A stretch of DNA of 37,376 bases. Source: Desulfobacteraceae bacterium (GTDB lineage: Bacteria; Desulfobacterota; Desulfobacteria; Desulfobacterales; Desulfobacteraceae). Below, piece by piece: positions 7,700 through 15,748 of this stretch. The notes beneath the pieces were generated by a model. That model did no database searches. It was not told where the DNA came from and worked only from the letters and a program-made list of their open reading frames with translations. The DNA lies in NCBI GenBank assembly GCA_024227235.1, contig JAAEKY010000106.1:1-37376 (forward strand), in the 5' to 3' direction. A program made the position numbers and the translations under genes. Position 1 is the first letter of the stretch. Each line of letters starts with the position of its first letter.

Positions 7700-8749
7700 T
7701 TAAAATAACAAATAATAACAAACGCCCACAAATATAATACTTGATAGTCTGAAAAACTGTCCCATCAGTAACATGCCTGTTCCCATTTTCGGTGAAAAAA
7801 TTCCAATATACCGGGGCAGTTGATGCCGAACGGCCCTGATGGGAAATGCAATGATATTACCTGTCAAAAGGGCAACAACGGTCTGTTTTACTGTGATCAC
7901 GCCTGAATCAAGAAGAGCACCCGCAGCAGCAAAACCCGATGTAAATTCAGCTACAAAACTTAAAATCACAACTGACAAGGATTCCACAGGTACAATCCTG
8001 GTAACAACAAATCCTGAAAGAGCGGAATTCATAAATTCAAACGCGCCTGCCGCATTCGCCACATAAACAAGGATATAAATCGGAAGTATCCATATAAACA
8101 CCTTGGTGACCCTTTTGGGAAGTTTTTTTCTGATATGCTGCCATATCTCTTTTTTTCCTTTGGCAGATTCTTCAATTTTCCCAGACTGCAAACGGTACTC
8201 TTCTGGTTGCGCAAGGAACAGATGTCCGTAAAACAAAAATAGAGAAACCCTCAGAAGTGTTGCCAGAAGTGTGATAGCAAAATAGATCAAACCCGCTCTG
8301 CCTGTCAAGGGAAGAACAATAAAAAATGTTGTAGGAAGATGCAGAAAATAAGCAGGCAAATGGTTGACAAAGTTTGTCAAAAAAATCTGCCGTTTAGAAA
8401 TTTTTCCATCCTGATAAAATTCAAGGAGCATACCATTGGCTGCAACACCAGAGACAAAAGCTGTTGTAAAGGCACTTCCGCATCTGTCTCCCAGCTTGCC
8501 AAACCTGAAAAGCGGTCTGGCCAGGATTGAAAGCTTTTTAGTCAGGCCGGACAGTTCCAGATACTGGCCAAATACAAGACCCAGGGCTATGAAAGCCATT
8601 AACCGGGACAATGGAATAAAAAGCCGATTAAAAACCGTAACTAAGGTCAGGGTTTCAATAAGATAGATCCCGGATAAAAGAATCAGGGATGAGAGAACCA
8701 GGGATATCATAAGTCCCCGGTAATCTGGTTTTATCCTTCTTTGTTTCAT
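7700..8749 (-). CDS. Nucleoside-recognition (Gate) domain membrane protein, possible cobalt/corrinoid permease
   Basis: Polytopic inner-membrane protein of 349 residues with roughly eight to nine hydrophobic segments. The first is at about 15-35 and the last at the C-terminus. Two repeated halves carry the Gate-like loops SGVAANGMLLEFYQDG and EFTSGFAAAGALLDSG, which are related to each other, and a charged cytoplasmic loop of about 35 residues lies between them. The Gate family includes nucleoside transporters, FeoB-type and SpmA/SpmB-like proteins. It is embedded in the B12 operon between cbiL (4-bp overlap) and cbiD. From that context I infer transport of cobalt or a corrinoid precursor. 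No substrate residue proves this. It lacks the GTPase domain of FeoB. Confidence 0.7.
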   Translation of the reverse strand: MKQRRIKPDYRGLMISLVLSSLILLSGIYLIETLTLVTVFNRLFIPLSRLMAFIALGLVFGQYLELSGLTKKLSILARPLFRFGKLGDRCGSAFTTAFVSGVAANGMLLEFYQDGKISKRQIFLTNFVNHLPAYFLHLPTTFFIVLPLTGRAGLIYFAITLLATLLRVSLFLFYGHLFLAQPEEYRLQSGKIEESAKGKKEIWQHIRKKLPKRVTKVFIWILPIYILVYVANAAGAFEFMNSALSGFVVTRIVPVESLSVVILSFVAEFTSGFAAAGALLDSGVITVKQTVVALLTGNIIAFPIRAVRHQLPRYIGIFSPKMGTGMLLMGQFFRLSSIIFVGVCYYLLF

Positions 8750-9483
8750 TTATTGCAGGCCATATTTCTTTTGGCAATCACAAGCGTCCAGTAATCTGGT
8801 TTTCGTTTTTCAAATTCCCTGACATCACGAACAATTTGTTCATCCTTTCTCCCGCATTTCGATATGCCGATACTGTTCTCCAAAAGGTTGGCATCTTTAA
8901 GGGCAGAATTAATATCGGTGACATTTTTGTATGCTTTCAGGAGCACAACATTATCAGCAGATGTACCACATTTCCGAAGTTCATCTCCCCCACGCGCACC
9001 CGACGTAACCAGAAGGGACTCATCCCCCTCCACAAGCGGTGTATTGATTCGTGCGGCAGCAGCCTGATAAGAGGTAATACCTGGAACCGAGACAACGTTG
9101 ATATGAGGGGCTGTTTGCTTGATAATTTTAAGCAGGTAACCAAAGGTAGAATACGTTAAAGAATCACCCAGCGTCAGAAAAGCAACCGATCGCCCTTCCT
9201 GAAGTTCCGACAGAATAATTTTAGCATTTTGTTCCCACAGTTTTCCCCGTTCTGCTTCATTGTTTGACATCTGAAAGGGGAGTGCTCGTACATCCGTACC
9301 CTCTGATATATGGGGCTGTGCAATATCAACAGCCAGGCTATGCTTGTTTTTTATGGATGATGCAGCAAACACGACATCCACACTTTTTAGAATGTTAACT
9401 GCTTTGATTGTAAGAAGATCCGGGTCCCCCGGTCCAACCCCAATTCCATACAGGGTTCCTGTTTTTGTTTCCATATTCATCAC
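8746..9483 (-). CDS. cbiL: Cobalt-precorrin-2 C20-methyltransferase (CbiL/CobI)
   Basis: SAM-dependent TP-methylase that adds the C20 methyl group. The sequence shows LYGIGVGPGDPDLLTIKAV near the N-terminus, VAFLTLGDSLTYSTFGYLL, and VSVPGITSYQAAAARINTPL, all typical of the C20 branch. 245 residues, normal length. The start ATG at 9483 overlaps the stop of cbiC by 4 bp, and a second ATG two residues later is possible. The stop overlaps the membrane-protein start by 4 bp. Translation is probably coupled. Confidence 0.93.
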   Translation of the reverse strand: MMNMETKTGTLYGIGVGPGDPDLLTIKAVNILKSVDVVFAASSIKNKHSLAVDIAQPHISEGTDVRALPFQMSNNEAERGKLWEQNAKIILSELQEGRSVAFLTLGDSLTYSTFGYLLKIIKQTAPHINVVSVPGITSYQAAAARINTPLVEGDESLLVTSGARGGDELRKCGTSADNVVLLKAYKNVTDINSALKDANLLENSIGISKCGRKDEQIVRDVREFEKRKPDYWTLVIAKRNMACNK

Positions 9484-10097
9484 CTGTTTTCCTCAGCGAG
9501 TATAATAAGGGCATTCACCACGCTTGCCACAATATTCGATCCGCCTTTCCTACCTTTATTAGTTATAAACGGAATGTTTGTTTCCGTAAGAAGAGCTTTT
9601 GATTCTGCAGCATTTACAAAGCCAACAGGAAATCCAAGAATCAGCGCTGGTCTGATGGTGTTTGCACGGATCAGCTCAATTAATCTTAAAAGTGCCGTGG
9701 GTGCATTCCCAACAGCATAAATGCCACCCTCAAGTGTATCCGCCGACATGTCCACGGCCATACGTGCACGTGTGGTGCCTTGTTTGTTTGCCTTTGCAGC
9801 AACGTCTTTGTCATTGATCAGGCAGGAGACCTGCCCTCCAAATCGTTCTACACTTTTTTCACGGATACCCGATCGGGCCATCTGTGTATCTGTAATGATA
9901 TTTTTCCCGGCACGTATTGCATCTATTCCGACAGCAATGGGATCACCTGAAAAACATATGCTGTTCATATACTCAAAATCTGCAGACGTATGAATCATCC
10001 GTCGAACAATACTCCACTCTTTCGAGTTAAATTCATGCTTGCCGGCTTCTTCATCAATGATTTTAAAACTTAAGCTCTCTATATCTTGAGGTTTCAT
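9480..10097 (-). CDS. cbiC: Cobalt-precorrin-8X methylmutase (CbiC/CobH)
   Basis: Moves the methyl group from C11 to C12 to give cobyrinic acid. 205 residues, family length. Conserved features are RRMIHTSADFEY with the catalytic His at about residue 32, CFSGDPIAVGIDAIRAGKNIITDTQM cut into recognisable blocks, and NAPTALLRLIEL with GFPVGFVNAAESK. Overlaps cbiA by 4 bp upstream and cbiL by 4 bp downstream. Complete and without oddities. Confidence 0.95.
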   Translation of the reverse strand: MKPQDIESLSFKIIDEEAGKHEFNSKEWSIVRRMIHTSADFEYMNSICFSGDPIAVGIDAIRAGKNIITDTQMARSGIREKSVERFGGQVSCLINDKDVAAKANKQGTTRARMAVDMSADTLEGGIYAVGNAPTALLRLIELIRANTIRPALILGFPVGFVNAAESKALLTETNIPFITNKGRKGGSNIVASVVNALIILAEENR

Positions 10098-11506
10098 GAT
10101 TCTCCTTTTTTACTATATGCAACAGCAGACCGGATAAAGTGTCTGCAGATTTCCCGATTACTCCCAAAATGGAGATGAACATAACTGCCAAGGGTGTTAT
10201 CCTTGTTATACCCCTCTTGTAAAGAATTCACGCCAACTCTTGGACTGACCGAATAACTCCTTTTTACCTCATGTTGATCTGTTTTGTTTTCAATTTCGGA
10301 ATAATGAAATTCATGGCCCCTGGCGACCAACCCTTTGCCCCCAATAATTGTGTCTTTGGACAATGTAATTTCCCTGTAGCCCAGCGCTTTTCTTCCCTTG
10401 AGCATTTTTGTATCAAAAGGAAAACAGCCTGACATTTTATACAAGTTGCCCCCATGATCCGTGATACTGCGGCAAAGATACATAAAACCGCCACATTCCG
10501 CATAAACGGGCATCCCGTTCCGGCTGACATTTTTGATATCTGCCAGCAGGGTTTGGTTTTCTGACAAGGGACCTGCAAATACCTCGGGATAGCCTCCCCC
10601 CAGGTAAATCGCCTGGATTTGTGTGGGCAGATGTTTATCTGCAATAGGAGAAAAATAAATCAATTCTGCCCCTTCTTTTTCAAGAAGGTCAAGGTTATCT
10701 TTATAATAAAAACAGAAGGCTTTATCCCGTGCCACACCGATTTTTACTTTATTTTTCTTTTCTTTTTTTCCCACAACTTTTTTTATTTTACTGCTTAATC
10801 CTTTAAACAGTATTTGTGTATCAATCCCGCTTTCAATCATATTTGATAACTGGTCCATATCAGAGCCTGAAAGCTGATGTTCATCTTCAGTTACAAGCCC
10901 CAGATGGCGTTCGGGGATTTCGATTGTCTCATCGCGAAGAATACCTCCAAGACATGGCATCCTGACATTCCCTTCCATGGCTTCTGTCAAGTATCGAAAA
11001 TGATTTTGCGAACCTAATTTATTAAAGATCACACCGGCAAAAGTTAACTTTGGATCAAAATTTTCAAATCCCTGTACAAGGGCTGCAACACTTCGTGCCA
11101 TGCTTTGGGCATTGACTACCAAAATAATGGGAAGTTCCAGCCATTTAGCCATTTGAGCCGTGGAGCCGGCCTCATCTTTTCCGCTGAATCCGTCAAACAA
11201 TCCCATAACGCCTTCAACAATGGCGATATCTGAATCCTTTACTCCTTGCCTAAACGTTTCCCGGTTATACGCTCTATCCAGCATCCACCCATCAAGGTTT
11301 CGGCTTTCGTTTCCAGTGATCCTTTTGTGATGACCCGGGTCAATAAAATCTGGCCCGACCTTAAAAGGAGATACCTGGTATCCTTTCCTGGTAAGCCAGG
11401 CCATCAAAGCCAGGGATATTGTTGTTTTTCCACATCCACTGTTTGTACCGGCAATAATACATCCGTTTTTATTTTTCCCGCTTTTATTTTTTCGGTCCGC
11501 ACTCAT
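10094..11506 (-). CDS. cbiA: Cobyrinate a,c-diamide synthase (CbiA/CobB)
   Basis: ATP- and glutamine-dependent amidation of the a and c side chains of cobyrinate. The N-terminal DRTGG/dethiobiotin-synthase-like ATPase domain carries the P-loop NSGCGKTTISLALM and EGVMGLFDG. A C-terminal class I glutamine amidotransferase domain shows GGGYPE and YAECGGFMYL with the nucleophile Cys, and a closing VHLHFGSN. 470 residues is normal. An unusually long Lys-rich linker (near KKVVGKKEKKNKVK) joins the two domains. The start overlaps the BtuF-like gene by 4 bp and the stop overlaps cbiC by 4 bp. Confidence 0.95.
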   Translation of the reverse strand: MSADRKNKSGKNKNGCIIAGTNSGCGKTTISLALMAWLTRKGYQVSPFKVGPDFIDPGHHKRITGNESRNLDGWMLDRAYNRETFRQGVKDSDIAIVEGVMGLFDGFSGKDEAGSTAQMAKWLELPIILVVNAQSMARSVAALVQGFENFDPKLTFAGVIFNKLGSQNHFRYLTEAMEGNVRMPCLGGILRDETIEIPERHLGLVTEDEHQLSGSDMDQLSNMIESGIDTQILFKGLSSKIKKVVGKKEKKNKVKIGVARDKAFCFYYKDNLDLLEKEGAELIYFSPIADKHLPTQIQAIYLGGGYPEVFAGPLSENQTLLADIKNVSRNGMPVYAECGGFMYLCRSITDHGGNLYKMSGCFPFDTKMLKGRKALGYREITLSKDTIIGGKGLVARGHEFHYSEIENKTDQHEVKRSYSVSPRVGVNSLQEGYNKDNTLGSYVHLHFGSNREICRHFIRSAVAYSKKGES

Positions 11507-12483
11507 TTGGGTCCAAAAGTTTCCTTTAATATTTTTTGTGCTTTACCCTTAAAAAGGTCAGGATAAAGATACGCTCCAATTTCTGATATCCCGTAAAGCA
11601 GGCGCATCGTCGGTCGGGATACGATTTTCTCGTCCACAATAAAAATCCGGTTGTCCTGAACCGCCTTGATAATATGAAAACCGGGTTCATTTTTAATCGT
11701 CTCCCGGGTGACTCTGTTCATGGATCCCCTCTGGGAAATAAACACATCGATTTGGGATGACTTGGACAATATCCGCTCTTTTCCATAAATGGCAATATTT
11801 GTTCCCCGAGAGGGTGAACCATCCGCAGCCACATTTATTCCACCCGAGGCGGTTAGAACAAAATCGGCCATGGCACCCCGGGTAAACGTCTTCATTTTTG
11901 TGTGGATGGCCTCAAAATAAACCCGAGGCTTTTGTGTTACATCATTGGTAATCATCTGATACTCTGCCACAGATTGTTTAAAGCGTTTTATCATCAGCTC
12001 AGCTTGATTTTTTCTGCCTGTAAGGACACCCAAAATCTCCCAGTATTTAAACATATCTTCAATATTTTTCGGTTGAAGGGATACAATAGTAATTCCGCTT
12101 TTTTCAAGCCGGTCAAACAGCCGGGCATATCCCCTGTCAAGCATAGGTCTGATCAGAACAAGGTCGGGTTTTTCCACCAGATACTTTTCCGGATCATCTC
12201 CTTGGGAAAAAATCTTTTTTCCCACTGCCTTTTCCGGATATTTGTCAGCCTGTGTCACCCCGATAATTTCCGGGTCAAGCCCAAGATAAAAAAGGTTTTC
12301 CGTATGTGCACCATAAAGCGAAATGATCCGATTAAAGGACTTTTCTATCATCACATGCCGACCCTTCTGATCCACAAGGATATTCTTCTCCATCATATAA
12401 AAGGAGGCCTCATCCCCGGCATGTACCATAAAGGTGGGGACAAGAAGACAAAAAACAAAAAGACATATTTTAATGAATGTCAT
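11503..12483 (-). CDS. btuF: ABC transporter periplasmic binding protein, BtuF/FhuD type
   Basis: Periplasmic receptor for a corrinoid, or possibly a ferric chelate, delivering it to the adjacent permease and ATPase. An N-terminal signal peptide is visible (Lys followed by a hydrophobic core, cleaved near HAGDEA at residues 22-27). The TroA/helical-backbone fold is shown by NRIISLYGAHTENLFYLGL, PDLVLIRPML and the late PGFHIIKAV block. About 326 residues. It overlaps btuD by 14 bp and cbiA by 4 bp. The riboswitch in front of the operon and the downstream cbi genes favour cobalamin or cobinamide over iron. The B12-binding residues cannot be verified by eye. Confidence 0.8.
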   Translation of the reverse strand: MTFIKICLFVFCLLVPTFMVHAGDEASFYMMEKNILVDQKGRHVMIEKSFNRIISLYGAHTENLFYLGLDPEIIGVTQADKYPEKAVGKKIFSQGDDPEKYLVEKPDLVLIRPMLDRGYARLFDRLEKSGITIVSLQPKNIEDMFKYWEILGVLTGRKNQAELMIKRFKQSVAEYQMITNDVTQKPRVYFEAIHTKMKTFTRGAMADFVLTASGGINVAADGSPSRGTNIAIYGKERILSKSSQIDVFISQRGSMNRVTRETIKNEPGFHIIKAVQDNRIFIVDEKIVSRPTMRLLYGISEIGAYLYPDLFKGKAQKILKETFGPK

Positions 12484-13261
12484 GATGCCCCTTCTTAAAA
12501 ATCACCTGACTGGCATTATACAGGGGTTCGAACCGGATTTGGGAGTCCACATCAAACACCTTTTGAATCAATCCCTGGTTGATCATCTCTTCTGTCTTTC
12601 CTTTGGCGACTATGTTGCCGTTTCGAAGAAAAATCAATCGGTCACAATACCTGGCTGCCAGGTTGATATCCTGAAAAACAGATATTGCTGTGAGTTTTTT
12701 CTGATCTACCCTGTTCTTCACTATGTCCAGAAGATCAATGGTGTGCCTGATATCAAGATTGGAGGTTGCCTCATCAAGAATAATCACTTCTGTATCCTGA
12801 ACAAGGGCTCTGGCAAACACCACGCGTTGCCTCTCCCCGCCTGACAGTTCTGTTATAAAATTATCTGATAAGCGATCAACACCTGTTTTTTTCATGATGC
12901 TGTCTACCCGAGATAGGTCCTCTGATGAGGGGGATGAAAAACGAGATATATAGGGATACCGCCCCATGATAACTACTTGCCGGGCTGTATAAGGAAAATT
13001 GATATAAAAATTTTGAGAAACCAGGGCAATTTTACGTGCCAGCCGTTTCCGGCTGATTTTTAAAATGTTTGTGCCTGAAAATGAAATACGACCAGAATCT
13101 GGCTTTTTATGCCGGATCAGAAGATCGAGAAAAGTGGTTTTACCGCATCCGTTAGGGCCAAGGATTCCATAGAATGAGCCCTTTTCAATATCCATGGAAA
13201 TCCCATCCAGAATATGAGCCGAATCATAGGAAAAAGAGAGGTTATCAACCGTGTAGATCAT
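12470..13261 (-). CDS. btuD: ABC transporter ATP-binding protein, BtuD/FecE type
   Basis: ATPase of the corrinoid or ferric-chelate importer. The 263 residues hold Walker A GPNGCGKTTFLD, Q-loop LVSQNF, signature LSGGERQRVVFARAL, Walker B VIILDEATSNLD and an H-region. In place of the usual switch His the sequence reads TAISVFQDINLAARYCD, where a Gln stands at the position that is normally His in the motif VxHDxN. That substitution may affect hydrolysis. Start ATG 13261 overlaps btuC by 4 bp, and the end overlaps btuF by 14 bp. Confidence 0.88.
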   Translation of the reverse strand: MIYTVDNLSFSYDSAHILDGISMDIEKGSFYGILGPNGCGKTTFLDLLIRHKKPDSGRISFSGTNILKISRKRLARKIALVSQNFYINFPYTARQVVIMGRYPYISRFSSPSSEDLSRVDSIMKKTGVDRLSDNFITELSGGERQRVVFARALVQDTEVIILDEATSNLDIRHTIDLLDIVKNRVDQKKLTAISVFQDINLAARYCDRLIFLRNGNIVAKGKTEEMINQGLIQKVFDVDSQIRFEPLYNASQVIFKKGHHDIH

Positions 13262-14325
13262 ACCTGTTTCCCCCTGTTTTTCAAATGATTTCTGCGGAAC
13301 ACATAACAGAAAAATGGCCCGCCGATCAAGGCAGTCAGGACACCAATGGGTACTTCAACAGGCAGCACTGCCCGGGTGATGGTGTCCGCCGTCACCAGTA
13401 GAATCCCACCGGAAAGAAGACACACAGGAATAAGGCGAGTATTGTCTGGACCGGTTACACTGCGCATCATATGGGGAACCAAAAGCCCCACAAAACCGAT
13501 AATACCTGATACAGAGACGCAGACAGCTGCAACCAAAGAGGCGGTGATCAGAAGAACCATGGTGACTCTTCCAGTGTTGATACCCAAAGTTGATGCCATT
13601 CTACTTCCAAGGGCAATGACATTCAGATCACGGGAATAAAAATAGATAACCAGAGAACCCATTGATACGATTATCAAAAGGATCCATACGTCTGTCCAGG
13701 TTTTGGATGCAAAACTTCCCATGAGCCAGAAAATAATAACAGAGACCTCTTCATCGGCAATGTATTTCAAAAAGCTGATACCCGCAGAAAGAATGGACGC
13801 CACAATAATACCGGACAGAATCAAGCTGTTTGATGACAGCCCATCCCGGGAAAAAGTTTTCCCAGAAGAGAGCCAGATCACAACAAAAAGAGTGATAACA
13901 GCACCTGAAAAAGCAAAACAGGGAACCACATAAAGGCTTATTTCAGGGAAAAACAGGAAGGCCAAAGAAGCCCCAAAGGCTGCCCCTCCTGAAATTCCAA
14001 GCGTATAGGGATCTGCCAGGGGATTTAACAAAATACCTTGGTACACACAGCCTGATACAGCAAGTCCTGCACCCACAATAACCGAGCATAAAATTCTTGG
14101 GAGCCTCACATCCATCACAATAACACGGGCCACTTCCTCCAGAGTTTTAATTTGCTCACTATTCCCTGTGATTGATGTGACAATGATGTTTACAACATCA
14201 TAAAAACCAATATTCATATATCCCATACCGGCAGAAACGAGAACCGCAACCCAAAGAACAATCACAAGAAGAAAAAATTCCCATACCGTATGCGTATATA
14301 ATATTTTTTTAATATTTTGCGTCAT
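13258..14325 (-). CDS. btuC: ABC transporter permease, BtuC/FecCD family
   Basis: Membrane component of the importer, first gene of the cobalamin operon. It has 355 residues with about ten hydrophobic segments and the FecCD-family stretches VRLPRILCSVIVGAGLAVSG, QGILLNPLADPYTLGISGG, and late GLLVPHMMR with VLTALIGGPFF. The start ATG at 14325 has only a weak ribosome-binding site. It lies about 107 bp after the riboswitch terminator, with no other gene between them. Overlaps btuD by 4 bp. Confidence 0.9.
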   Translation of the reverse strand: MTQNIKKILYTHTVWEFFLLVIVLWVAVLVSAGMGYMNIGFYDVVNIIVTSITGNSEQIKTLEEVARVIVMDVRLPRILCSVIVGAGLAVSGCVYQGILLNPLADPYTLGISGGAAFGASLAFLFFPEISLYVVPCFAFSGAVITLFVVIWLSSGKTFSRDGLSSNSLILSGIIVASILSAGISFLKYIADEEVSVIIFWLMGSFASKTWTDVWILLIIVSMGSLVIYFYSRDLNVIALGSRMASTLGINTGRVTMVLLITASLVAAVCVSVSGIIGFVGLLVPHMMRSVTGPDNTRLIPVCLLSGGILLVTADTITRAVLPVEVPIGVLTALIGGPFFCYVFRRNHLKNRGKQV

Positions 14326-14432
14326 TATTGCACTGTCTTACCAAAGTTTTTAAAAAGCCTATCTCATAATTAAATATTATTCTTTGGTTTACTGGGTTAT
14401 ATAATCCTCTGGACACCACAATCGTTTCCAAT

Positions 14433-14471
14433 AAAAAATAAAAACCCTGGACAGGAATGTCCTGTCCAGGG
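14433..14471 (-). terminator. Intrinsic terminator of the cobalamin leader
   Basis: On the - strand CCCTGGACAGGA pairs with TCCTGTCCAGGG (14471-14445, a 12-bp GC-rich stem with a 3-nt loop), directly followed by the U-rich run TTTTTATTTTT (14444-14433). It lies between the riboswitch aptamer and btuC, so it is the expression platform. A second copy of TGGACAGG at 14514-14507, inside the hairpin 14521-14503, can pair with the 3' arm and act as antiterminator. Confidence 0.85.
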
Positions 14472-14533
14472 ATTACGTTTTTAATCCTCACTTTTTAATG
14501 ATATCCCCTGTCCATGGGGATTAATCATTTTCA

Positions 14534-14697
14534 TTCAGGCAGGTCTTCTGACTCACGGCTCACTCTATTAACTGCGCCTTCCCACCTTTTCATTTAAAAG
14601 GCAGTGACAACATGCAGCGTTCGTCCCCGTTCACAGCGGCGGGCCCGTCTTCGATTTTAACGAAGTTCCCTATTATGCATATATACACCCGAATAAT
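14534..14697 (-). promoter_or_regulatory. Cobalamin (adenosylcobalamin-type) riboswitch aptamer
   Basis: The - strand carries the conserved B12 box, ending GTGAGTCAGAAGACCTGCC, with the upstream core blocks GGGAA, GGCCCGCCGCTGTGAACGGG and GCATGTTGTCACTGCC in the expected order. The terminal P1 helix can form between TTATTCGGG (about 14695-14687) and CCTGAATGA near 14541-14533. It heads the btuCDF-cbi operon and should lower its expression when cobalamin is abundant, via the terminator at 14433-14471. Confidence 0.93.
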
Positions 14698-14703
14698 CTT
14701 GAT

Positions 14704-14734
14704 CTTATATCCTATATATTACTTTATTAGTCAA
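14704..14734 (-). promoter_or_regulatory. Candidate promoter of the cobalamin operon
   Basis: On the - strand TTGACT (14734-14729) is followed after 19 nt by TATAAG (14709-14704), or after 17 nt by the weaker GATATA. The spacing is slightly long for a housekeeping promoter, but transcription would then start near 14697, which is just where the riboswitch P1 helix begins. That agreement is the main support. Confidence 0.5.
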
Positions 14735-14830
14735 GATTTAAAGAATGGGCGTCTATAAGTTGGATTTACAATAAGAACTAATCTTTAGCACGACAATAGC
14801 CAGAATAATTTTCCAAAAATTTTAACAAAA

Positions 14831-15439
14831 CTATCCAATCTCATTCATTAATACTGTATCAACATCTTTATCTTTTATTCCTAAATAATCCATAGTGGTT
14901 TTAGGGTCACTGTGATTATATCTTTTCGCAATCACATCAAAGCCAACACCAAACTTAACCCGCTGATGATATCCCCAGGTCTTTCTTAACGTGTGTGTGC
15001 CGTAATTGCCTTTAAGATTAATTGCGCTGGTCCATTTTTTAATTAACCCATGCACGGACTGAACAGACAAAGGAGAGTTATCTCCTTTACGGCTCTGAAA
15101 TAAATAATCCATATCTTCTTTATGATCCCCATCAGATAAATATTTATCCAGCGCTTTTCTTACGGATTTATTTATCACAACCACATTTTTTTTCTTAGCT
15201 TTGCTTTCAATGATTTGATGAACCTGGCCAGACTTTAAATATCTGACATCGCGAACTCTTATTTGAAGCAGATCACCCACCCGAATCCCGTTATTGATTC
15301 CCATTGCAAAAAGCAACAGATCTCTTGGTTTATCAGAAAGCAGTTGAAGAACTGATTTAATATCTTTTTCTTTTCTGATGGGTTCAATTTCAATCTTTGA
15401 ACCTTTTTTGGGGTGTTTAAAATTTTGTCTTTTTTCCAT
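14831..15439 (-). CDS. Single-domain tyrosine recombinase
   Basis: Site-specific DNA recombinase of the phage-integrase family. Numbered from the ATG at 15439, the catalytic residues are visible: Arg53 in NGIRVGD, a Lys-rich beta-hairpin (SKAKKKN), His149 and Arg152 in THTLRKTWGYH, His176 in NHSDPKTTMDYLGI and the nucleophile Tyr185. At about 202 residues it has only the catalytic domain and lacks the N-terminal arm/core-binding domain of ordinary integrases, like the FimB/FimE class. The frame extends to a TTG at 15475, but the ATG gives the cleaner N-terminus. No matching attachment site or inverted pair is evident around it. It is transcribed towards the cobalamin operon leader. Confidence 0.85.
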   Translation of the reverse strand: MEKRQNFKHPKKGSKIEIEPIRKEKDIKSVLQLLSDKPRDLLLFAMGINNGIRVGDLLQIRVRDVRYLKSGQVHQIIESKAKKKNVVVINKSVRKALDKYLSDGDHKEDMDYLFQSRKGDNSPLSVQSVHGLIKKWTSAINLKGNYGTHTLRKTWGYHQRVKFGVGFDVIAKRYNHSDPKTTMDYLGIKDKDVDTVLMNEIG

Positions 15440-15748
15440 GTTTTTTTCTATGCCTCGAATCTTGAGTTTAAACAATTATAACACAACAACTTAAAATTAA
15501 AAATATGTAGAAAATGTTGGTGATAGAAAAGTTTTACTGGTAAAAGAAATTATCCATCACTATTAGATATTTACCGCTCGCTGCTTTATATCGCAGACTA
15601 TCTATAAATCTGCTAAAAAAATTATTATTCACCTGATTGGATATTGACAAAATTAATCTCGTTGTATATGAATGTTGCAAATGTTGCAAACAAATTAAAA
15701 AATGCAACAGGGCTATTTATAGCAACTTCTCATGATGGCAAATTAAAT
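15440..15748. promoter_or_regulatory. Divergent intergenic region with repeated TTGCAA sites
   Basis: This stretch separates the recombinase (-) from the HTH-receiver gene (+). It holds a tandem direct repeat ATGTTGCAA-ATGTTGCAA (15672-15689) and an inverted half-site TGCAAC (15703-15708). It also contains a perfect 14-nt palindrome TTTTACTGGTAAAA (15532-15545). These are candidate operators, possibly for the adjacent HTH-receiver protein. The frame of that protein is open back to TTG 15644, so the sites lie within a possible longer reading. Confidence 0.4.

Noticed and set aside
2927..13639. Many + strand frames of 60-200 codons opposite the cobalamin operon
   Set aside because: They lie antisense to clearly conserved genes, have no family motifs or ribosome-binding sites and are shadows of the coding strand.
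14309..14491. 60-residue open frame in the operon leader
   Set aside because: It runs through the intrinsic terminator of the riboswitch and shows no coding character.
14831..15748. Invertible promoter switch controlled by the single-domain recombinase
   Set aside because: No pair of matching inverted repeats brackets a promoter in or around this stretch; only a short 14-nt palindrome is present.
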